The notes: generated by a model not told the origin, from the sequence alone. A stretch of DNA of 64,000 nucleotides from Phycisphaerae bacterium (GCA_022180725.1 BQMO01000014.1:248001-312000), one strand, 5' to 3'; counted from the first letter of the stretch, positions 1 through 8,881 are shown. Numbers and translations: made by a program.

Positions 1-73
1 GGGTGCCTTGGGCTGCAATCCACGCGTGCTCACCCGGGGCGGCTCGGGCCCCACCCAATCCGACCTCGATTGC

Positions 74-79
74 TATCCT
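74..79 (+). promoter_or_regulatory. -10 element TATCCT of the sugar dehydrogenase
   Basis: TGC-TATCCT is an extended -10 (TGn) whose last base lies 12 nt before the ATG at 92. The predicted 5' leader is only about five bases, and no Shine-Dalgarno site is present. Inferred from sequence only. Confidence 0.45.
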
Positions 80-91
80 CTGCCCACGACC

Positions 92-1423
92 ATGCCCAGG
101 ACGAAGTATCTGGACCGGCTGCTGGCCCGCATCGCCTCACGAAAGGCGGTGGTGGGGGTCGTGGGCCTTGGGTATGTCGGTCTGCCGCTGGTGCGGGCGA
201 TGCACGAGGCGGGGTTTCACGTGGTCGGGTACGACATCGACGCGGCGAAGATTCGCAAGTTGAAGACCGGCACGCCGTACCTGAAGCACCTGGGGCGTGG
301 CTTGGTGCGTGACTTGTCGCGGTCGGCGCGGTTCATGGCGACGAACACGCCGCGCGACCTGGGCCGCTGTGACGCGGTGGCGATCTGCGTCCCGACGCCG
401 CTGGGCGCGCACGACGAGCCGGACCTGTCGTATGTCGTACGTTCGACGGAGATGCTGGCGGGAGTGATCCGGCCTGGCGCGCTGGTGTGTCTGGAATCGA
501 CGACGTACCCGGGCACGACGCGCGAGGTGGTGAAGCCGATTCTCGAGCGTGCCGGCCGCGTGTGCGGACGCGACGTGTTCATCGCCTTCAGCCCCGAGCG
601 CGAAGACCCGGGCCGTCCGGGTGTCGAGACGCGCACGATCCCGCGCGTGGTGGGGGGACTGGACACGCCGAGCACGATGGCCGCGGCGACGTTGTACGGG
701 GCGGCGGTGGACAAGGTGGTACCCGTGGCCTCCGCCGAGGTGGCGGAGAGCGCGAAACTACTCGAGAACATCTACCGCGCGGTGAACATTGCGCTGGTCA
801 ACGAGCTCAAGCCCGTGCTCGCGGACATGGGGATTGACCTCTGGGAGGTGATCGGGGCGGCGTCGACCAAACCCTTCGGGTTTCAGCCTTTTTACCCCGG
901 CCCGGGCCTGGGCGGGCATTGCATCCCCATCGATCCGTACTACCTGACGTACAAAGCCCGCGAGTACGGGCACGTGACGCGGTTCATCGAACTGGCCGGC
1001 CTGGTCAACCGGCGGATGCCGGCGTACGTGGTGTCGCGGCTCACCGGCGCGCTCAACGATGAGCGCAAGGCGCTGCGGGGATCGCGCGTGCTTGTGCTGG
1101 GGGTGGCGTACAAGCCCAATGTCGATGACGTGCGCGAGACACCCGCCGCGGAGATCATTCGACTCCTTCGCGCCCGCGGGGCCGAGGTCTCGTACCACGA
1201 TCCGCACGTGCCGGTTTTCCCGATGATGCGTCGGCACGCGGTGGGTCTGAAGAGCGTGCGGCTGACGCCGGCAACTCTTCGCACCGCCGACGCGGCCGTC
1301 ATCGTGACGGACCATGCCGACGTGGACTATGCCCTGATCGGTCGGTACGCACGGTTGATCGTCGATACGCGCAATGTCATGGCGTCGGTGCGCCGGCCGC
1401 GGGCACGGATCGTCAAGGCGTAG
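92..1423 (+). CDS. UDP-N-acetylglucosamine 6-dehydrogenase-like nucleotide-sugar dehydrogenase
   Basis: A 443-residue enzyme of the UDP-glucose/GDP-mannose dehydrogenase superfamily. These oxidise the C6 alcohol of a nucleotide sugar to a carboxylate with two NAD+, for surface polysaccharide synthesis. The N-terminal Rossmann motif VGVVGLGYVGLP is at about residues 21-32. The STTYPGTT segment and the catalytic cysteine (Cys277 in GGHCIPIDP) follow. The 'YLTYKA' and C-terminal UDP-binding portions are complete. STTYPGTT resembles WbpA-type UDP-GlcNAc dehydrogenases more than UDP-glucose dehydrogenase, so the substrate is an inference. I chose the ATG at 92 because homology begins just after it and a -10 element sits directly upstream. 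An in-frame codon at 8 would add 28 unrelated residues. Confidence 0.88.
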   Translation: MPRTKYLDRLLARIASRKAVVGVVGLGYVGLPLVRAMHEAGFHVVGYDIDAAKIRKLKTGTPYLKHLGRGLVRDLSRSARFMATNTPRDLGRCDAVAICVPTPLGAHDEPDLSYVVRSTEMLAGVIRPGALVCLESTTYPGTTREVVKPILERAGRVCGRDVFIAFSPEREDPGRPGVETRTIPRVVGGLDTPSTMAAATLYGAAVDKVVPVASAEVAESAKLLENIYRAVNIALVNELKPVLADMGIDLWEVIGAASTKPFGFQPFYPGPGLGGHCIPIDPYYLTYKAREYGHVTRFIELAGLVNRRMPAYVVSRLTGALNDERKALRGSRVLVLGVAYKPNVDDVRETPAAEIIRLLRARGAEVSYHDPHVPVFPMMRRHAVGLKSVRLTPATLRTADAAVIVTDHADVDYALIGRYARLIVDTRNVMASVRRPRARIVKA

Positions 1424-1456
1424 GGTCGATGATGCTTGCGGAGCACCGCCCGGCCC

Positions 1457-1462
1457 TACGGT
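1457..1462 (+). promoter_or_regulatory. -10-like TACGGT before the first LOG gene
   Basis: TACGGT ends 5 nt before the ATG at 1468, giving a predicted leaderless start. There is no Shine-Dalgarno motif. Readthrough from the upstream gene is also possible because the gap is only 44 nt. Confidence 0.35.
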
Positions 1463-1467
1463 CGGGC

Positions 1468-2043
1468 ATGGCGAGTATTCGTTCAGTGGCGGTGTTCTGC
1501 GGCGCCAGTCATGGCGGAAGGCCCGAGTACGCCGGCGCGGCGTTCGAACTCGGGACGGAGATCGCGAAGCGCGGCATGACGGTGGTCTACGGCGGGGGGC
1601 GGGCCGGGCTGATGGGGGCGGTCGCCGATGCGGCCTTGGCCGCCGGCGGGCGCGTGGTCGGGGTCATCACGACGCTTCTGGAAGGCAAGGAACTCGGGCA
1701 CACGGGCATCCAGGAACTGCGCGTGGTCGGCACGATGCACGAGCGCAAGATGATGATGGCCGACCTGGCCGACGCGTTCATCGCCCTCCCCGGCGGGCTG
1801 GGCACGCTCGACGAACTCTTCGAGATACTCGCGTGGGCGCAGTTGGGCATTCACACCAAGCCGGTCGGGGTCCTCAATACGGCGGGGTACTACGACGCCC
1901 TGATGACGTTTCTCGACCATGTCGAGCGGGAGAAGTTCCTGCGGCTGAATCACCGGACCGAGATGGTCTTCGAGCACGTCCCGACGGCCATGCTCGATCG
2001 GCTCGCCTCGGTCTCGCCCGCGGGCGCACGATTTCCCCAATGA
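1468..2043 (+). CDS. LOG family / TIGR00730 Rossmann-fold protein
   Basis: A 191-residue lysine-decarboxylase-like (LOG) protein. Family members hydrolyse nucleoside 5'-monophosphates to base and ribose 5-phosphate, the cytokinin-activating reaction in plants and some bacteria. The signature PGGLGTLDELFE is present at about residues 111-122, and an N-terminal 'VAVFCGAS' opens the Rossmann fold. Length is normal for the short bacterial form. The start at 1468 is preferred over ATGs at 1429 and 1432, since the family begins a few residues before VAVFCGAS. It lies 44 nt after the sugar dehydrogenase and ends at a hairpin. A second, longer LOG paralogue is at 38455. The physiological substrate is unknown. 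Confidence 0.87.
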   Translation: MASIRSVAVFCGASHGGRPEYAGAAFELGTEIAKRGMTVVYGGGRAGLMGAVADAALAAGGRVVGVITTLLEGKELGHTGIQELRVVGTMHERKMMMADLADAFIALPGGLGTLDELFEILAWAQLGIHTKPVGVLNTAGYYDALMTFLDHVEREKFLRLNHRTEMVFEHVPTAMLDRLASVSPAGARFPQ

Positions 2044-2045
2044 CA

Positions 2046-2071
2046 ACCGCCCGCGACTTCGCGCGGGCGGT
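2046..2071. terminator. hairpin between convergent genes
   Basis: A perfect 10-bp stem, ACCGCCCGCG / CGCGGGCGGT, with a 6-nt loop sits between the stop codons at 2043 and 2096 of two convergent genes. There is no T-run on either side, so it may act as a bidirectional barrier rather than a classical intrinsic terminator. Confidence 0.6.
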
Positions 2072-2095
2072 GAGGGTTGGTGTGATCGGGCTGTC

Positions 2096-2767
2096 TCAGC
2101 GACGCCGGCGGGCCATGGCGAGCACGCCCATGCCGAGCAGCGCGGCCGAGCCGGGCGCGGGCACGATGGTGAACAGCCAGTCGGACGAGGCGATGTGCTG
2201 CGACCCCGCCGGATGGTTCATCCATCCCCAGCCGGAGATGCCGTTGTACCCGCGGTGGCCGAGGTCGTTGTCCTCGTTGCCCAGGCGGAAGGTGTACCCG
2301 AAGCCCAGGCGCTCATCGGAGAGCGTGATCGGGCCGCCGACCGGGCCTTGGATGAACCCGAAGTTCGAGTTGCTCGGCGCGGTGCACCAGAGGTCGTCGT
2401 CGCCGGGAACCTGCGAGACGCCGACGTTGTACGTGAAGTCGATGGTGTACAGGCCGGTCGTGGGTTCGACCGCGTAGGACGAGCCGATGTCGCGTCCACC
2501 CCAGGCCTGACCCCAGATGCGGATCGTGCTGCCGAAGTACCACAGTTCCATGTGGGAGTTGGCATGCTCGAAATCAAAGGTGAAGATGTCGTGGCTGCCC
2601 GTGATGTTGAACAACTCATCGAGCCGCATCCCGTAGCGGGGCATCTGGGCCGCGCCGTCGGGGTGATTGCTCAGAGTATACATGCCATGGGTCAGGATGG
2701 CGGCCTGCGCACCGCCGGCCGTCGCCAAGAGCGCAAGCGCCCCCACAATTACACTGTTCCGAGTCAT
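2096..2767 (-). CDS. PEP-CTERM-like secreted protein
   Basis: A 223-residue exported protein of unknown function. It has an N-terminal signal peptide (MTRN followed by a hydrophobic stretch ending in AQA) and a C-terminal sorting tail: VPAPGSAALLG, a short hydrophobic helix and RRRR. Such tails are recognised by exosortase-type enzymes in planctomycetes. The body is rich in Gly, Trp and Asp and looks beta-structured. The ATG at 2767 is supported by AGGAG about 10 nt upstream and by the signal peptide starting there. A longer reading to 2875 has no support. No exosortase gene is in the window. Function cannot be assigned. Confidence 0.8.
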   Translation of the reverse strand: MTRNSVIVGALALLATAGGAQAAILTHGMYTLSNHPDGAAQMPRYGMRLDELFNITGSHDIFTFDFEHANSHMELWYFGSTIRIWGQAWGGRDIGSSYAVEPTTGLYTIDFTYNVGVSQVPGDDDLWCTAPSNSNFGFIQGPVGGPITLSDERLGFGYTFRLGNEDNDLGHRGYNGISGWGWMNHPAGSQHIASSDWLFTIVPAPGSAALLGMGVLAMARRRR

Positions 2768-2954
2768 CGTCTTTCTCTCCTCGCGCCCCTTTCGGGGCAA
2801 AAACCATTGTGGCCAAGGACTATGGCCAACTCGGAAATAGTTTACCCGTATCTTCCCGAACTGCAATAGGCACATAAAGAATATTCAGCAGAATTACTGG
2901 TGGAAGAACTGCCACGCGATACGACTGTAAGATATTACCAAATAATGCGATACA

Positions 2955-4523
2955 TCATGTATATGAGTAATGCTCAGGTGTGCTTGTGGCCAGTTTGAGA
3001 ACAGCAGGCTGGGTAATTCCCGGCCCGATAAGTTCACCGGCAACGCGTCCATCATGGAGCACGATGACTCGGCTGGCGAGTGAAAGAAGTTCGGGCAGTT
3101 CACTCGAAACGAGCAGCACCGCTGTGCCGGCGTACGCCGCGGTTCGGATGGCACGGTGTACCTCGCTCTTGGTGCCGATATCGATGCCCCGTGTCGGTTC
3201 GTCGAGAAGAAGAACTCTCGTTCGCGGGGTCATCCACCGCGCGAGGAGTAACTTCTGCTGGTTGCCGCCGGAAAGTTCCCCGGGGCGGGAAGACGTGGAT
3301 GCGGCCTTCAGGGAGAACGCAGAGGCCCGATCGGCCGCGGTCCGAGACTGAACACCTCTTCGCAGCACGCCCATCCGCGAAAAGTCCCCCAGCCGGGGCA
3401 TGAGCATGTTGTCGCGAATATCAAGGTCAAAGAACAACCCCTGAAGGCGGCGGTCTTCGGGCGCGTACCCCAGCCCCGCGGTGATCGAGGCGCCGGGGCC
3501 GCGGTGTCGTCCCGGTCCCGCGGGTGAACCGGCCAGGAAGATATCGCCCGCGCGGACGACCCCGGTCGCGCGCCGGTCCAGGCCGAAGACGGCGTTGAGC
3601 AGTTCCGAACGCCCCGCGCCGACCAGCCCGCCGATGCCGAGCACTTCGCCGGGGTGAAGGTCGAGGTTGATGTCGCGGAGTTTTCCGGGCGACGACAGGT
3701 GCCGCACCGAGAGCACGGGCTGGACCCGCGCCACCTCGGCCTGCTCGACTGGCGACGTCACGACCAGGCGACGCCCGATCATCTGCTCGATCAGGTCTCC
3801 TTCGGTGATCGACGCGACGGGTGATGTCGCGACGAAATCGCCGTCGCGCAGCACGGTGACCCGGTCGCACACGGCGAAGATTTCGCCCATGCGGTGGGAA
3901 ACATAGATGATCGTGATCCCCTCGGCGGCGAGCCGGCGGATGATGGTCAAGAGGCGGTCGGCCTCGACGGCGGAGAGCGAACTCGTCGGCTCGTCGAACA
4001 CGATCGCTTTGGCCAGGGTGTGACCGTCCGGCCCGCGATCGAGGGCCGCGGCGATCTGGCAAACTTGCCGCCGTCCCGGGGAGAGATTGCCCAGCGGGGC
4101 GCGCACGTCGAGGCCCGGTTCGAGGTCGTGCACCAGCCGGGCGGCCCGGTCCTCCATCGCGCGGCGATCGAGCAGCCCGAGCGCCCGCCGCGGCAAGTCG
4201 TGCAGGCACAGATTCTCCGCCACGGACAGGTTCGGGCACTGGGCGAGTTCCTGGTGTACCAGCCGAACACCCGAGGCATACGCGGCCCGCAGATTGCCCG
4301 GCGGCAGCGCGTGCCCATCGAGCACGACGCGGCCATCGTCGGGCGCGTGCAGCCCGGCGATGATCTTGCCGAGCGTGGACTTGCCCGCGCCGTTCTCGCC
4401 CATCAGGGCGTGCACCTCGCCGCGGTGGAAGGACACGGACACGTTGCGCAGAGCCTGCGTGCGCCCGAACCGTTTGGAGATGCCCTCGGCGCGAAGGAAC
4501 GGCGTGTCGGGGTCGGGCGGCAT
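2955..4523 (-). CDS. sugar-type ABC transporter ATP-binding protein (RbsA/MglA family)
   Basis: A 522-residue protein with two fused ABC domains, the arrangement of RbsA, MglA and XylG, which energise import of ribose, galactose or xylose. The first domain has Walker A GENGAGKST, signature LSPGRRQ and Walker B IVFDEPTSS. The second has LSGGNQQK and LLLDEPTRGID, and its degenerate P-loop (GLVGAGRSE) is usual for the family. No permease or periplasmic binding protein lies beside it, which is odd for this normally operonic subunit. It follows the M42 peptidase gene after a 4-nt gap, so the two are probably co-transcribed. The substrate cannot be told from sequence. Nucleoside or other pentose import are alternatives. 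Confidence 0.9.
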   Translation of the reverse strand: MPPDPDTPFLRAEGISKRFGRTQALRNVSVSFHRGEVHALMGENGAGKSTLGKIIAGLHAPDDGRVVLDGHALPPGNLRAAYASGVRLVHQELAQCPNLSVAENLCLHDLPRRALGLLDRRAMEDRAARLVHDLEPGLDVRAPLGNLSPGRRQVCQIAAALDRGPDGHTLAKAIVFDEPTSSLSAVEADRLLTIIRRLAAEGITIIYVSHRMGEIFAVCDRVTVLRDGDFVATSPVASITEGDLIEQMIGRRLVVTSPVEQAEVARVQPVLSVRHLSSPGKLRDINLDLHPGEVLGIGGLVGAGRSELLNAVFGLDRRATGVVRAGDIFLAGSPAGPGRHRGPGASITAGLGYAPEDRRLQGLFFDLDIRDNMLMPRLGDFSRMGVLRRGVQSRTAADRASAFSLKAASTSSRPGELSGGNQQKLLLARWMTPRTRVLLLDEPTRGIDIGTKSEVHRAIRTAAYAGTAVLLVSSELPELLSLASRVIVLHDGRVAGELIGPGITQPAVLKLATSTPEHYSYT

Positions 4524-4527
4524 GGAA

Positions 4528-5601
4528 TCAGGCGACGGCGAAGTACGCGGCGAGGATGTCGCGGGCGGCGAAGAGGTCCTTGGTATCGATCATCTCGGTG
4601 ACGGTGTGGATGTATCGCGTGCCGACGGTGATGCCGACGGCGCGGGCGCCGGCGGCGGCCTGCTGGGCGGCGGCCCCGTCCTGCCCGCCGGCCGCCAGGA
4701 TCGTCCGCTGGTAGGGGATCTTGTGCTTCTTGGCGAGGGCTTCGAGGTCGGCCACGAGGCGATGGTCGGAGATGAAGGAGGAGTCCTTGATGTGCAGGCC
4801 GAAGCCCAGGCCGTGCTTGGTGACGGCTTCTTCGTCGGGCACGCCGGGTGTGTCGCAGGCGAGGGTGACGTCCAAGCCGAAGCCGATGTCGGGCTGCACG
4901 CGGTGGCTGGCGGTTTTGGCCCCGCGCAGGCCGACCTCTTCCTGGGTGGTGAAGGCGACGGTGATCTCGCAGGCGTGCCCGGAGCCGGAGGCCTCGAGCG
5001 TCCGGAGGCTTTCGATGCCCAGCCAGCAGGCCACGCGGTTGTCGAGGGCCTTGCTGACGACCTTGGTGCCGATCTGGATGGCAGGCTCATCCATGACGAC
5101 GTAGTCCCCGATCTTGAACTTCTTCTTGACATCGTCGGCCTTGAGGCCCGTGTCGACGTAGAACTCCTTGACCTCGGGGATTTTCTCGCGGTCCTTGGGG
5201 CTGGAGATGTGGACGGGTCGCCCGCCGGGGTTCATCACGCCCTTGTAGTCGCCCGAGTCGGCGACGACGAGCACGCGTCGGGAGAAGAGATTGCGCGTGT
5301 CGAAGCCGCCCGCGGCGTTCATCCACAGGAAGCCGTTCTTGTCGATGGCGGTGACGTAGAACCCGATCTCGTCCATGTGGCACAGGAGCATGACCCGCAG
5401 GGGCTTGGCGGGAGTCTTCTTGACCTTCTTGCCGGTGCGCGGGCGGCGGGTGCAGATGAGCGAGCCCATGGCGTCGGTCTCGACGGTGTCGAAGAGGCCC
5501 TGGACCTCCTTCTCGATCAGGGCACGGACGCGTTCTTCGCGGCCGGGCACGCCGGGGGTTTCGCAGAGGCGCTTCAGCAGGTCGATCTGGTCGGTCGGCA
5601 T
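4528..5601 (-). CDS. M42 family metallo-aminopeptidase
   Basis: A 357-residue cytoplasmic peptidase of the M42 (FrvX / glutamyl aminopeptidase / TET) family. These form large tetrahedral complexes that trim peptides. Metal-binding and catalytic segments are recognisable: LCHMDEIGF, ALDNRVACW, the Glu-Glu pair in TTQEEVGLRGA, DVTLACDTP and the terminal IHTVTEM. I chose the ATG at 5601, where the family homology (MPTDQIDLLKRLCETPG) begins and an AGGA lies about 10 nt upstream. An upstream in-frame extension to 5676 is not family-like. It is probably the first gene of a pair with the ABC ATPase. Old annotations call this family endoglucanase or cellulase M, which is likely wrong. Confidence 0.9.
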   Translation of the reverse strand: MPTDQIDLLKRLCETPGVPGREERVRALIEKEVQGLFDTVETDAMGSLICTRRPRTGKKVKKTPAKPLRVMLLCHMDEIGFYVTAIDKNGFLWMNAAGGFDTRNLFSRRVLVVADSGDYKGVMNPGGRPVHISSPKDREKIPEVKEFYVDTGLKADDVKKKFKIGDYVVMDEPAIQIGTKVVSKALDNRVACWLGIESLRTLEASGSGHACEITVAFTTQEEVGLRGAKTASHRVQPDIGFGLDVTLACDTPGVPDEEAVTKHGLGFGLHIKDSSFISDHRLVADLEALAKKHKIPYQRTILAAGGQDGAAAQQAAAGARAVGITVGTRYIHTVTEMIDTKDLFAARDILAAYFAVA

Positions 5602-5735
5602 GGACGGGAATCCTTTCAGGGTGAAAACCGGAGCATACGCGAAGGCGGGCGCGACGGGCACGCCGGAAGAACACATGGCGATGACGCGATGTGACCAAAC
5701 CGTTCAAAAAAACTCACGGAGCGTGCAGATCGGGC

Positions 5736-5764
5736 TTGCACAGTCATCGCCGAAACCCTATCAT
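5736..5764 (+). promoter_or_regulatory. sigma-70-type promoter of the Y-family polymerase
   Basis: TTGCAC (5736-5741), a 17-nt spacer and TATCAT (5759-5764) form a near-consensus housekeeping promoter. The expected start site, near 5771, is 3 nt before the ATG at 5774, so the mRNA would be almost leaderless. No LexA-like palindrome was seen. Confidence 0.65.
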
Positions 5765-5773
5765 ATACCAAAC

Positions 5774-7048
5774 ATGCTTGCGGTGATGTACATCGACATG
5801 AACTCGTTCTTCGCCTCGGTGGAGCAGCAGAACCGCCCCGAGTTGCGAGGCAAGCCGGTGGCGGTGGTGCCGATGGTGACGGACTCCACGTCGTGCCTGG
5901 CGGCGTCGTACGAGGCCAAGGCGTTCGGGGTGAAGACCGGCGTGAAGGTGGGGGACGCCAAGCGGATGTGCCCCGGGCTGATCCTGGTGCAGGGGAGCCA
6001 CGACCAATACATCCGGGTGCATCACGACATTCTGAAGGCGGCGGACACGGTGCTGCCCGTGCACCAGGTGCACTCGATCGACGAGTTCGCGTGCCGGCTG
6101 ATGGGGACGGAGCGCGAGCCGGCCCGGGCGACGGAACTGGGCCAGCGGATGAAACGGGCCATCCGCACGCGCGTGGGGGAGTGCCTGACGTGTTCCGTGG
6201 GCGTGGCGCCCAATCGCTTCCTGGCGAAGGTGGCGGCGGACCTGCAGAAGCCGGACGGGCTGACCGTGCTCCGGGCCGAGGACATCCCCGCGCGGCTGCT
6301 GCACCTGAAGTTGATCGACTTCCCCGGGATCGGCCCGCGGATGAACGAGCGGTTGAAGCGGCTGGGCATCACCACCGTCGAGCAGATGTACGCCATGAGC
6401 GAGGCGGACCTGGGCAAGGCGTGGGGGAGTGTCGTCGGTCGGGAGTGGTATTACCAGATTCGCGGGCTGCCGTCGCACGATCCGTTCGAGGGGGAGCCGC
6501 CGAGGCGGACGATCGGGCACTCGCACGTGCTGGGGCCGGAGCGACGCGACGAGGCCCCGGCCCGGGCGGTGGCGATGCGGTTGCTGATGAAGGTGGGGCA
6601 GCGGGCGCGACACCTTGGCTACACGGCCCAGCACCTGACGCTCTACGTGCGGTACCTCGACGGGGGGCACGAGTACGGCCCGCGCCAGGGGTGGGGGCGG
6701 CGGGGTTGGACCTCGCGGGCGGCGCTGGGCGGGGTCAACGACGCGCCGACGTTGCTGCGGGCGTTTACCGATCTGTGGGAGAAGCGGCCGCCGGGGCGGC
6801 TGATCCAGGTCGCCGTCACGCTGCACGACCTGGCGCCCAACCTCGGGGGCACGCCGTCGTTGTTTGAGGAGCAGCGTCGGCTGGACAGTTTGTCGAAGGC
6901 CGTGGACTCGATCAACAAGCGGTACGGGGCGGACGTGGTGTACCCGGCGGCGATGCAGGACGCCCGCAAGGCGGCGCCGCGGCGGATCGCCTTTGGGAAC
7001 ATCCCCTCGCTGGACGTGCCGGACGTGGGGAGCGGGGATGAGGGGTGA
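5774..7048 (+). CDS. Y-family DNA polymerase (DinB/Pol IV-like)
   Basis: A 424-residue translesion DNA polymerase that copies past damaged template bases. The N-terminal palm carries MYIDMNSFFASVEQ with the first metal-binding Asp. The second catalytic pair is in HSIDEFACRL (Asp103-Glu104). A fingers segment (AASYEAKAFGVKTG), a helix-hairpin-helix thumb (IDFPGIGPRMNERLKRLGI) and a little-finger domain follow. The VVPMVTDSTSCLAA stretch differs from E. coli DinB and matches a less studied DinB-like branch. No clear beta-clamp peptide was recognised at the end. The start at 5774 is chosen from the promoter position; ATG 5786 (MYIDMN) is the alternative. The next gene is a DNA methylase, so the two may belong to a mobile or stress-related set. 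Confidence 0.88.
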   Translation: MLAVMYIDMNSFFASVEQQNRPELRGKPVAVVPMVTDSTSCLAASYEAKAFGVKTGVKVGDAKRMCPGLILVQGSHDQYIRVHHDILKAADTVLPVHQVHSIDEFACRLMGTEREPARATELGQRMKRAIRTRVGECLTCSVGVAPNRFLAKVAADLQKPDGLTVLRAEDIPARLLHLKLIDFPGIGPRMNERLKRLGITTVEQMYAMSEADLGKAWGSVVGREWYYQIRGLPSHDPFEGEPPRRTIGHSHVLGPERRDEAPARAVAMRLLMKVGQRARHLGYTAQHLTLYVRYLDGGHEYGPRQGWGRRGWTSRAALGGVNDAPTLLRAFTDLWEKRPPGRLIQVAVTLHDLAPNLGGTPSLFEEQRRLDSLSKAVDSINKRYGADVVYPAAMQDARKAAPRRIAFGNIPSLDVPDVGSGDEG

Positions 7049-7125
7049 GCGTCGCGACAGGGGCACAGACGGTACACTGGCGGCACGGACGGTCGCGCCT
7101 TGCGGCTGGGGCAGGAGGCCCGACG

Positions 7126-8193
7126 GTGATCAAGTATCTCGGCTCGAAGCGGACACTGATCCCGACGATTCTCGGGGCGGTGCGTGGCGTGGCGGGCGTG
7201 AGCACGGTGATCGACCTGTTCTCCGGCACGTCGCGCGTGGGGCATGCCCTGAAGGCCGCCGGGTATCGTGTCCTCTCGAATGATCACAACGCGTACGCGG
7301 CGACGCTGGCGCGGTGCTACGTGCAGGCCGACGCCGAGAACGTGCTGGAGGACGCGACGAAACTCGTCCGCGAGTTCAACGCGATGAAGGGCGAGCCGGG
7401 GTACTTCACCGAGACGTTCTGCGTGAAATCGCGATTCTTCCAGCCCAAGAACGGGGCGCGGATCGACGCCATCCGCGAGGCCATCGCCGCCAAGGGGCTG
7501 GACCCGGAACTCGAAGCGGTGATGTTGGTGTCGCTGATGGAGGCGGCGGATCGGGTGGACTCGACGACCGGGCTGCAGATGGCGTACCTCAAGACCTGGG
7601 CGCCGCGGGCGCACAACGACCTGGAGTTGCGTGTGCCCGAGGTGCTGCCGCGTGCCAAGCACGGAAAGGGGCAAGCCACCGGCCTCGATGCGCTCGAAGC
7701 CGCCAAGGTGTTGGAGGCCGATGTCGCGTACATCGACCCGCCGTACAACCAGCACTCGTACCTGGGCAACTACCACGTGTGGGAATCGCTCGTGCGCTGG
7801 GACAAGCCGGAGGTCTACGGCGTGGCCTGCAAGCGGGCGGATGTGCGGGAGCGGCGGAGCATCTTCAACAGCCGCCCGCGGTACGCGGACGCGCTGCGGC
7901 GGCTGCTCGCGGCCGTGCGAGCGCCCGTGCTGATCGTGTCGTTCAGCAACGAGGGATACCTGGCTCGCGAGGAGATGGAATCCATGCTCGCGGCCTTGGG
8001 GGACGGTGAGTGCAAGGTCACGACGATCGAGAACGACTTCAAGCGGTACGTCGGCGCGCAGATCGGCATCTACAACCCGCAGGGCGAGAAGGTCGGCAAG
8101 GTCAGCCACCTGACGAACAAGGAGTACGTGTACGTCGTGTCGCGGGAGTGCCTTTGTGAACAAACTCCGCGCGGTGGTGAAGTCGCGTGCTGA
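7126..8193 (+). CDS. D12-class N6-adenine DNA methyltransferase
   Basis: A 355-residue methylase that transfers methyl from S-adenosylmethionine to adenine N6 in DNA. The N-terminal IKYLGSKR is the family's first motif. The SAM-binding DLFSGTSRVG is at residues 30-39, and the catalytic DPPY at 204-207 is followed by NQHSYLGNYH. The GTG at 7126 is preferred: AGGAGG lies 7 nt upstream and the family begins with this IKYLGSKR. The track-like extension to 7045 overlaps the polymerase stop and has no ribosome site. No restriction endonuclease gene is next to it, so it looks like a solitary methylase. Its target sequence cannot be read from the protein. A TACACT hexamer at 7073-7078 is a possible -10. 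Confidence 0.88.
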   Translation: MIKYLGSKRTLIPTILGAVRGVAGVSTVIDLFSGTSRVGHALKAAGYRVLSNDHNAYAATLARCYVQADAENVLEDATKLVREFNAMKGEPGYFTETFCVKSRFFQPKNGARIDAIREAIAAKGLDPELEAVMLVSLMEAADRVDSTTGLQMAYLKTWAPRAHNDLELRVPEVLPRAKHGKGQATGLDALEAAKVLEADVAYIDPPYNQHSYLGNYHVWESLVRWDKPEVYGVACKRADVRERRSIFNSRPRYADALRRLLAAVRAPVLIVSFSNEGYLAREEMESMLAALGDGECKVTTIENDFKRYVGAQIGIYNPQGEKVGKVSHLTNKEYVYVVSRECLCEQTPRGGEVAC

Positions 8194-8280
8194 GCCGCGG
8201 CCCGGGGAGCAGAGAGCGCCGAGTCGGCAGAGACATGCAAGGGGATCGCGCCCCCTCTCCGCCACGCTCGACGCACTCCT

Positions 8281-8356
8281 CGCCCCAACGGGGCGTCGGG
8301 CTGTAGCCACGGGTGGAGCGGCGGCGCGGCGAAGCCCGCCGACGCGGAACCCGTGG
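8281..8356 (+). repeat. left inverted-repeat arm with internal hairpin
   Basis: Contains CGCCCCAACGGGGCG (8281-8295), the 18-base core (8298-8315) and a self-complementary CCACGGGT (8307-8314) / ACCCGTGG (8349-8356). It pairs with the right arm at 8945-9010 in inverse orientation. Confidence 0.75.
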
Positions 8357-8428
8357 AAGCGTGGTCTCCTTATCCTCTTCCCGCCACGGAGGGGCGGAGG
8401 AAGCGCAGGCTCAACCGAAAGGCCCGAC

Positions 8429-8881
8429 ATGCCCGGCACCTACTCCCAGATTCTGCTGCACATCGTCTTCAGCACCAAGCACCGCGAGCCGTGGATCACG
8501 CCCGACATCGCGGAACGGCTCTACCCGTACATGGGCGGCATCGTCCGGGTGGAGAAGGGCGTGCTGTACGACATCGGCGGCGTCGAGGACCACATCCACA
8601 TGTACATGCGGTGGCGGCCTGACGAATCCGTGTCGGATTTGATGCGCACGGTCAAGGCGCGATCATCGAAGTGGGTCCACGACACCTTCCCGAAACTCGG
8701 TGCGTTCGCGTGGCAGGAGGGGTACTCGGTCTTCTCTGTCAGCAAATCGCAGGAGGAAGCCGTGAAGAAGTACATCGCCGGACAGGCCGAGCATCACAAG
8801 AAAGAGGATTTCAAGTCGGAGTTGTTGCGAATGCTCCGCTTGCACGAGATCGAGCTCGACGAGAAGCGCGTGTTCGATTGA
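8429..8881 (+). CDS. IS200-type / REP-associated tyrosine transposase (Y1 family)
   Basis: A 150-residue HUH-superfamily single-strand transposase (Transposase IS200-like domain). The metal-binding HUH motif is H55-I-H57 in GGVEDHIHMYM. The nucleophilic tyrosine is Tyr115 in AVKKYIAGQ. The opening PGTYSQILLHIVFSTK is typical of family members common in planctomycete chromosomes. Length is that of a complete enzyme, with no frameshift. The ATG at 8429 fits the family N-terminus; the in-frame extension back to 8156 runs through the inverted repeat and the methylase end and is rejected. No TnpB gene is present. Flanking hairpin arms suggest it acts on its own ends or on dispersed hairpin repeats. 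Confidence 0.9.
   Translation: MPGTYSQILLHIVFSTKHREPWITPDIAERLYPYMGGIVRVEKGVLYDIGGVEDHIHMYMRWRPDESVSDLMRTVKARSSKWVHDTFPKLGAFAWQEGYSVFSVSKSQEEAVKKYIAGQAEHHKKEDFKSELLRMLRLHEIELDEKRVFD

Noticed and set aside
2894..3154. 86-codon minus-strand open frame overlapping the end of the ABC ATPase
   Set aside because: It overlaps the second ABC domain in another frame and has no ribosome site.
7045..8193. Methylase as part of a restriction-modification pair
   Set aside because: Neither neighbour resembles a restriction endonuclease; the polymerase and transposase are accounted for.
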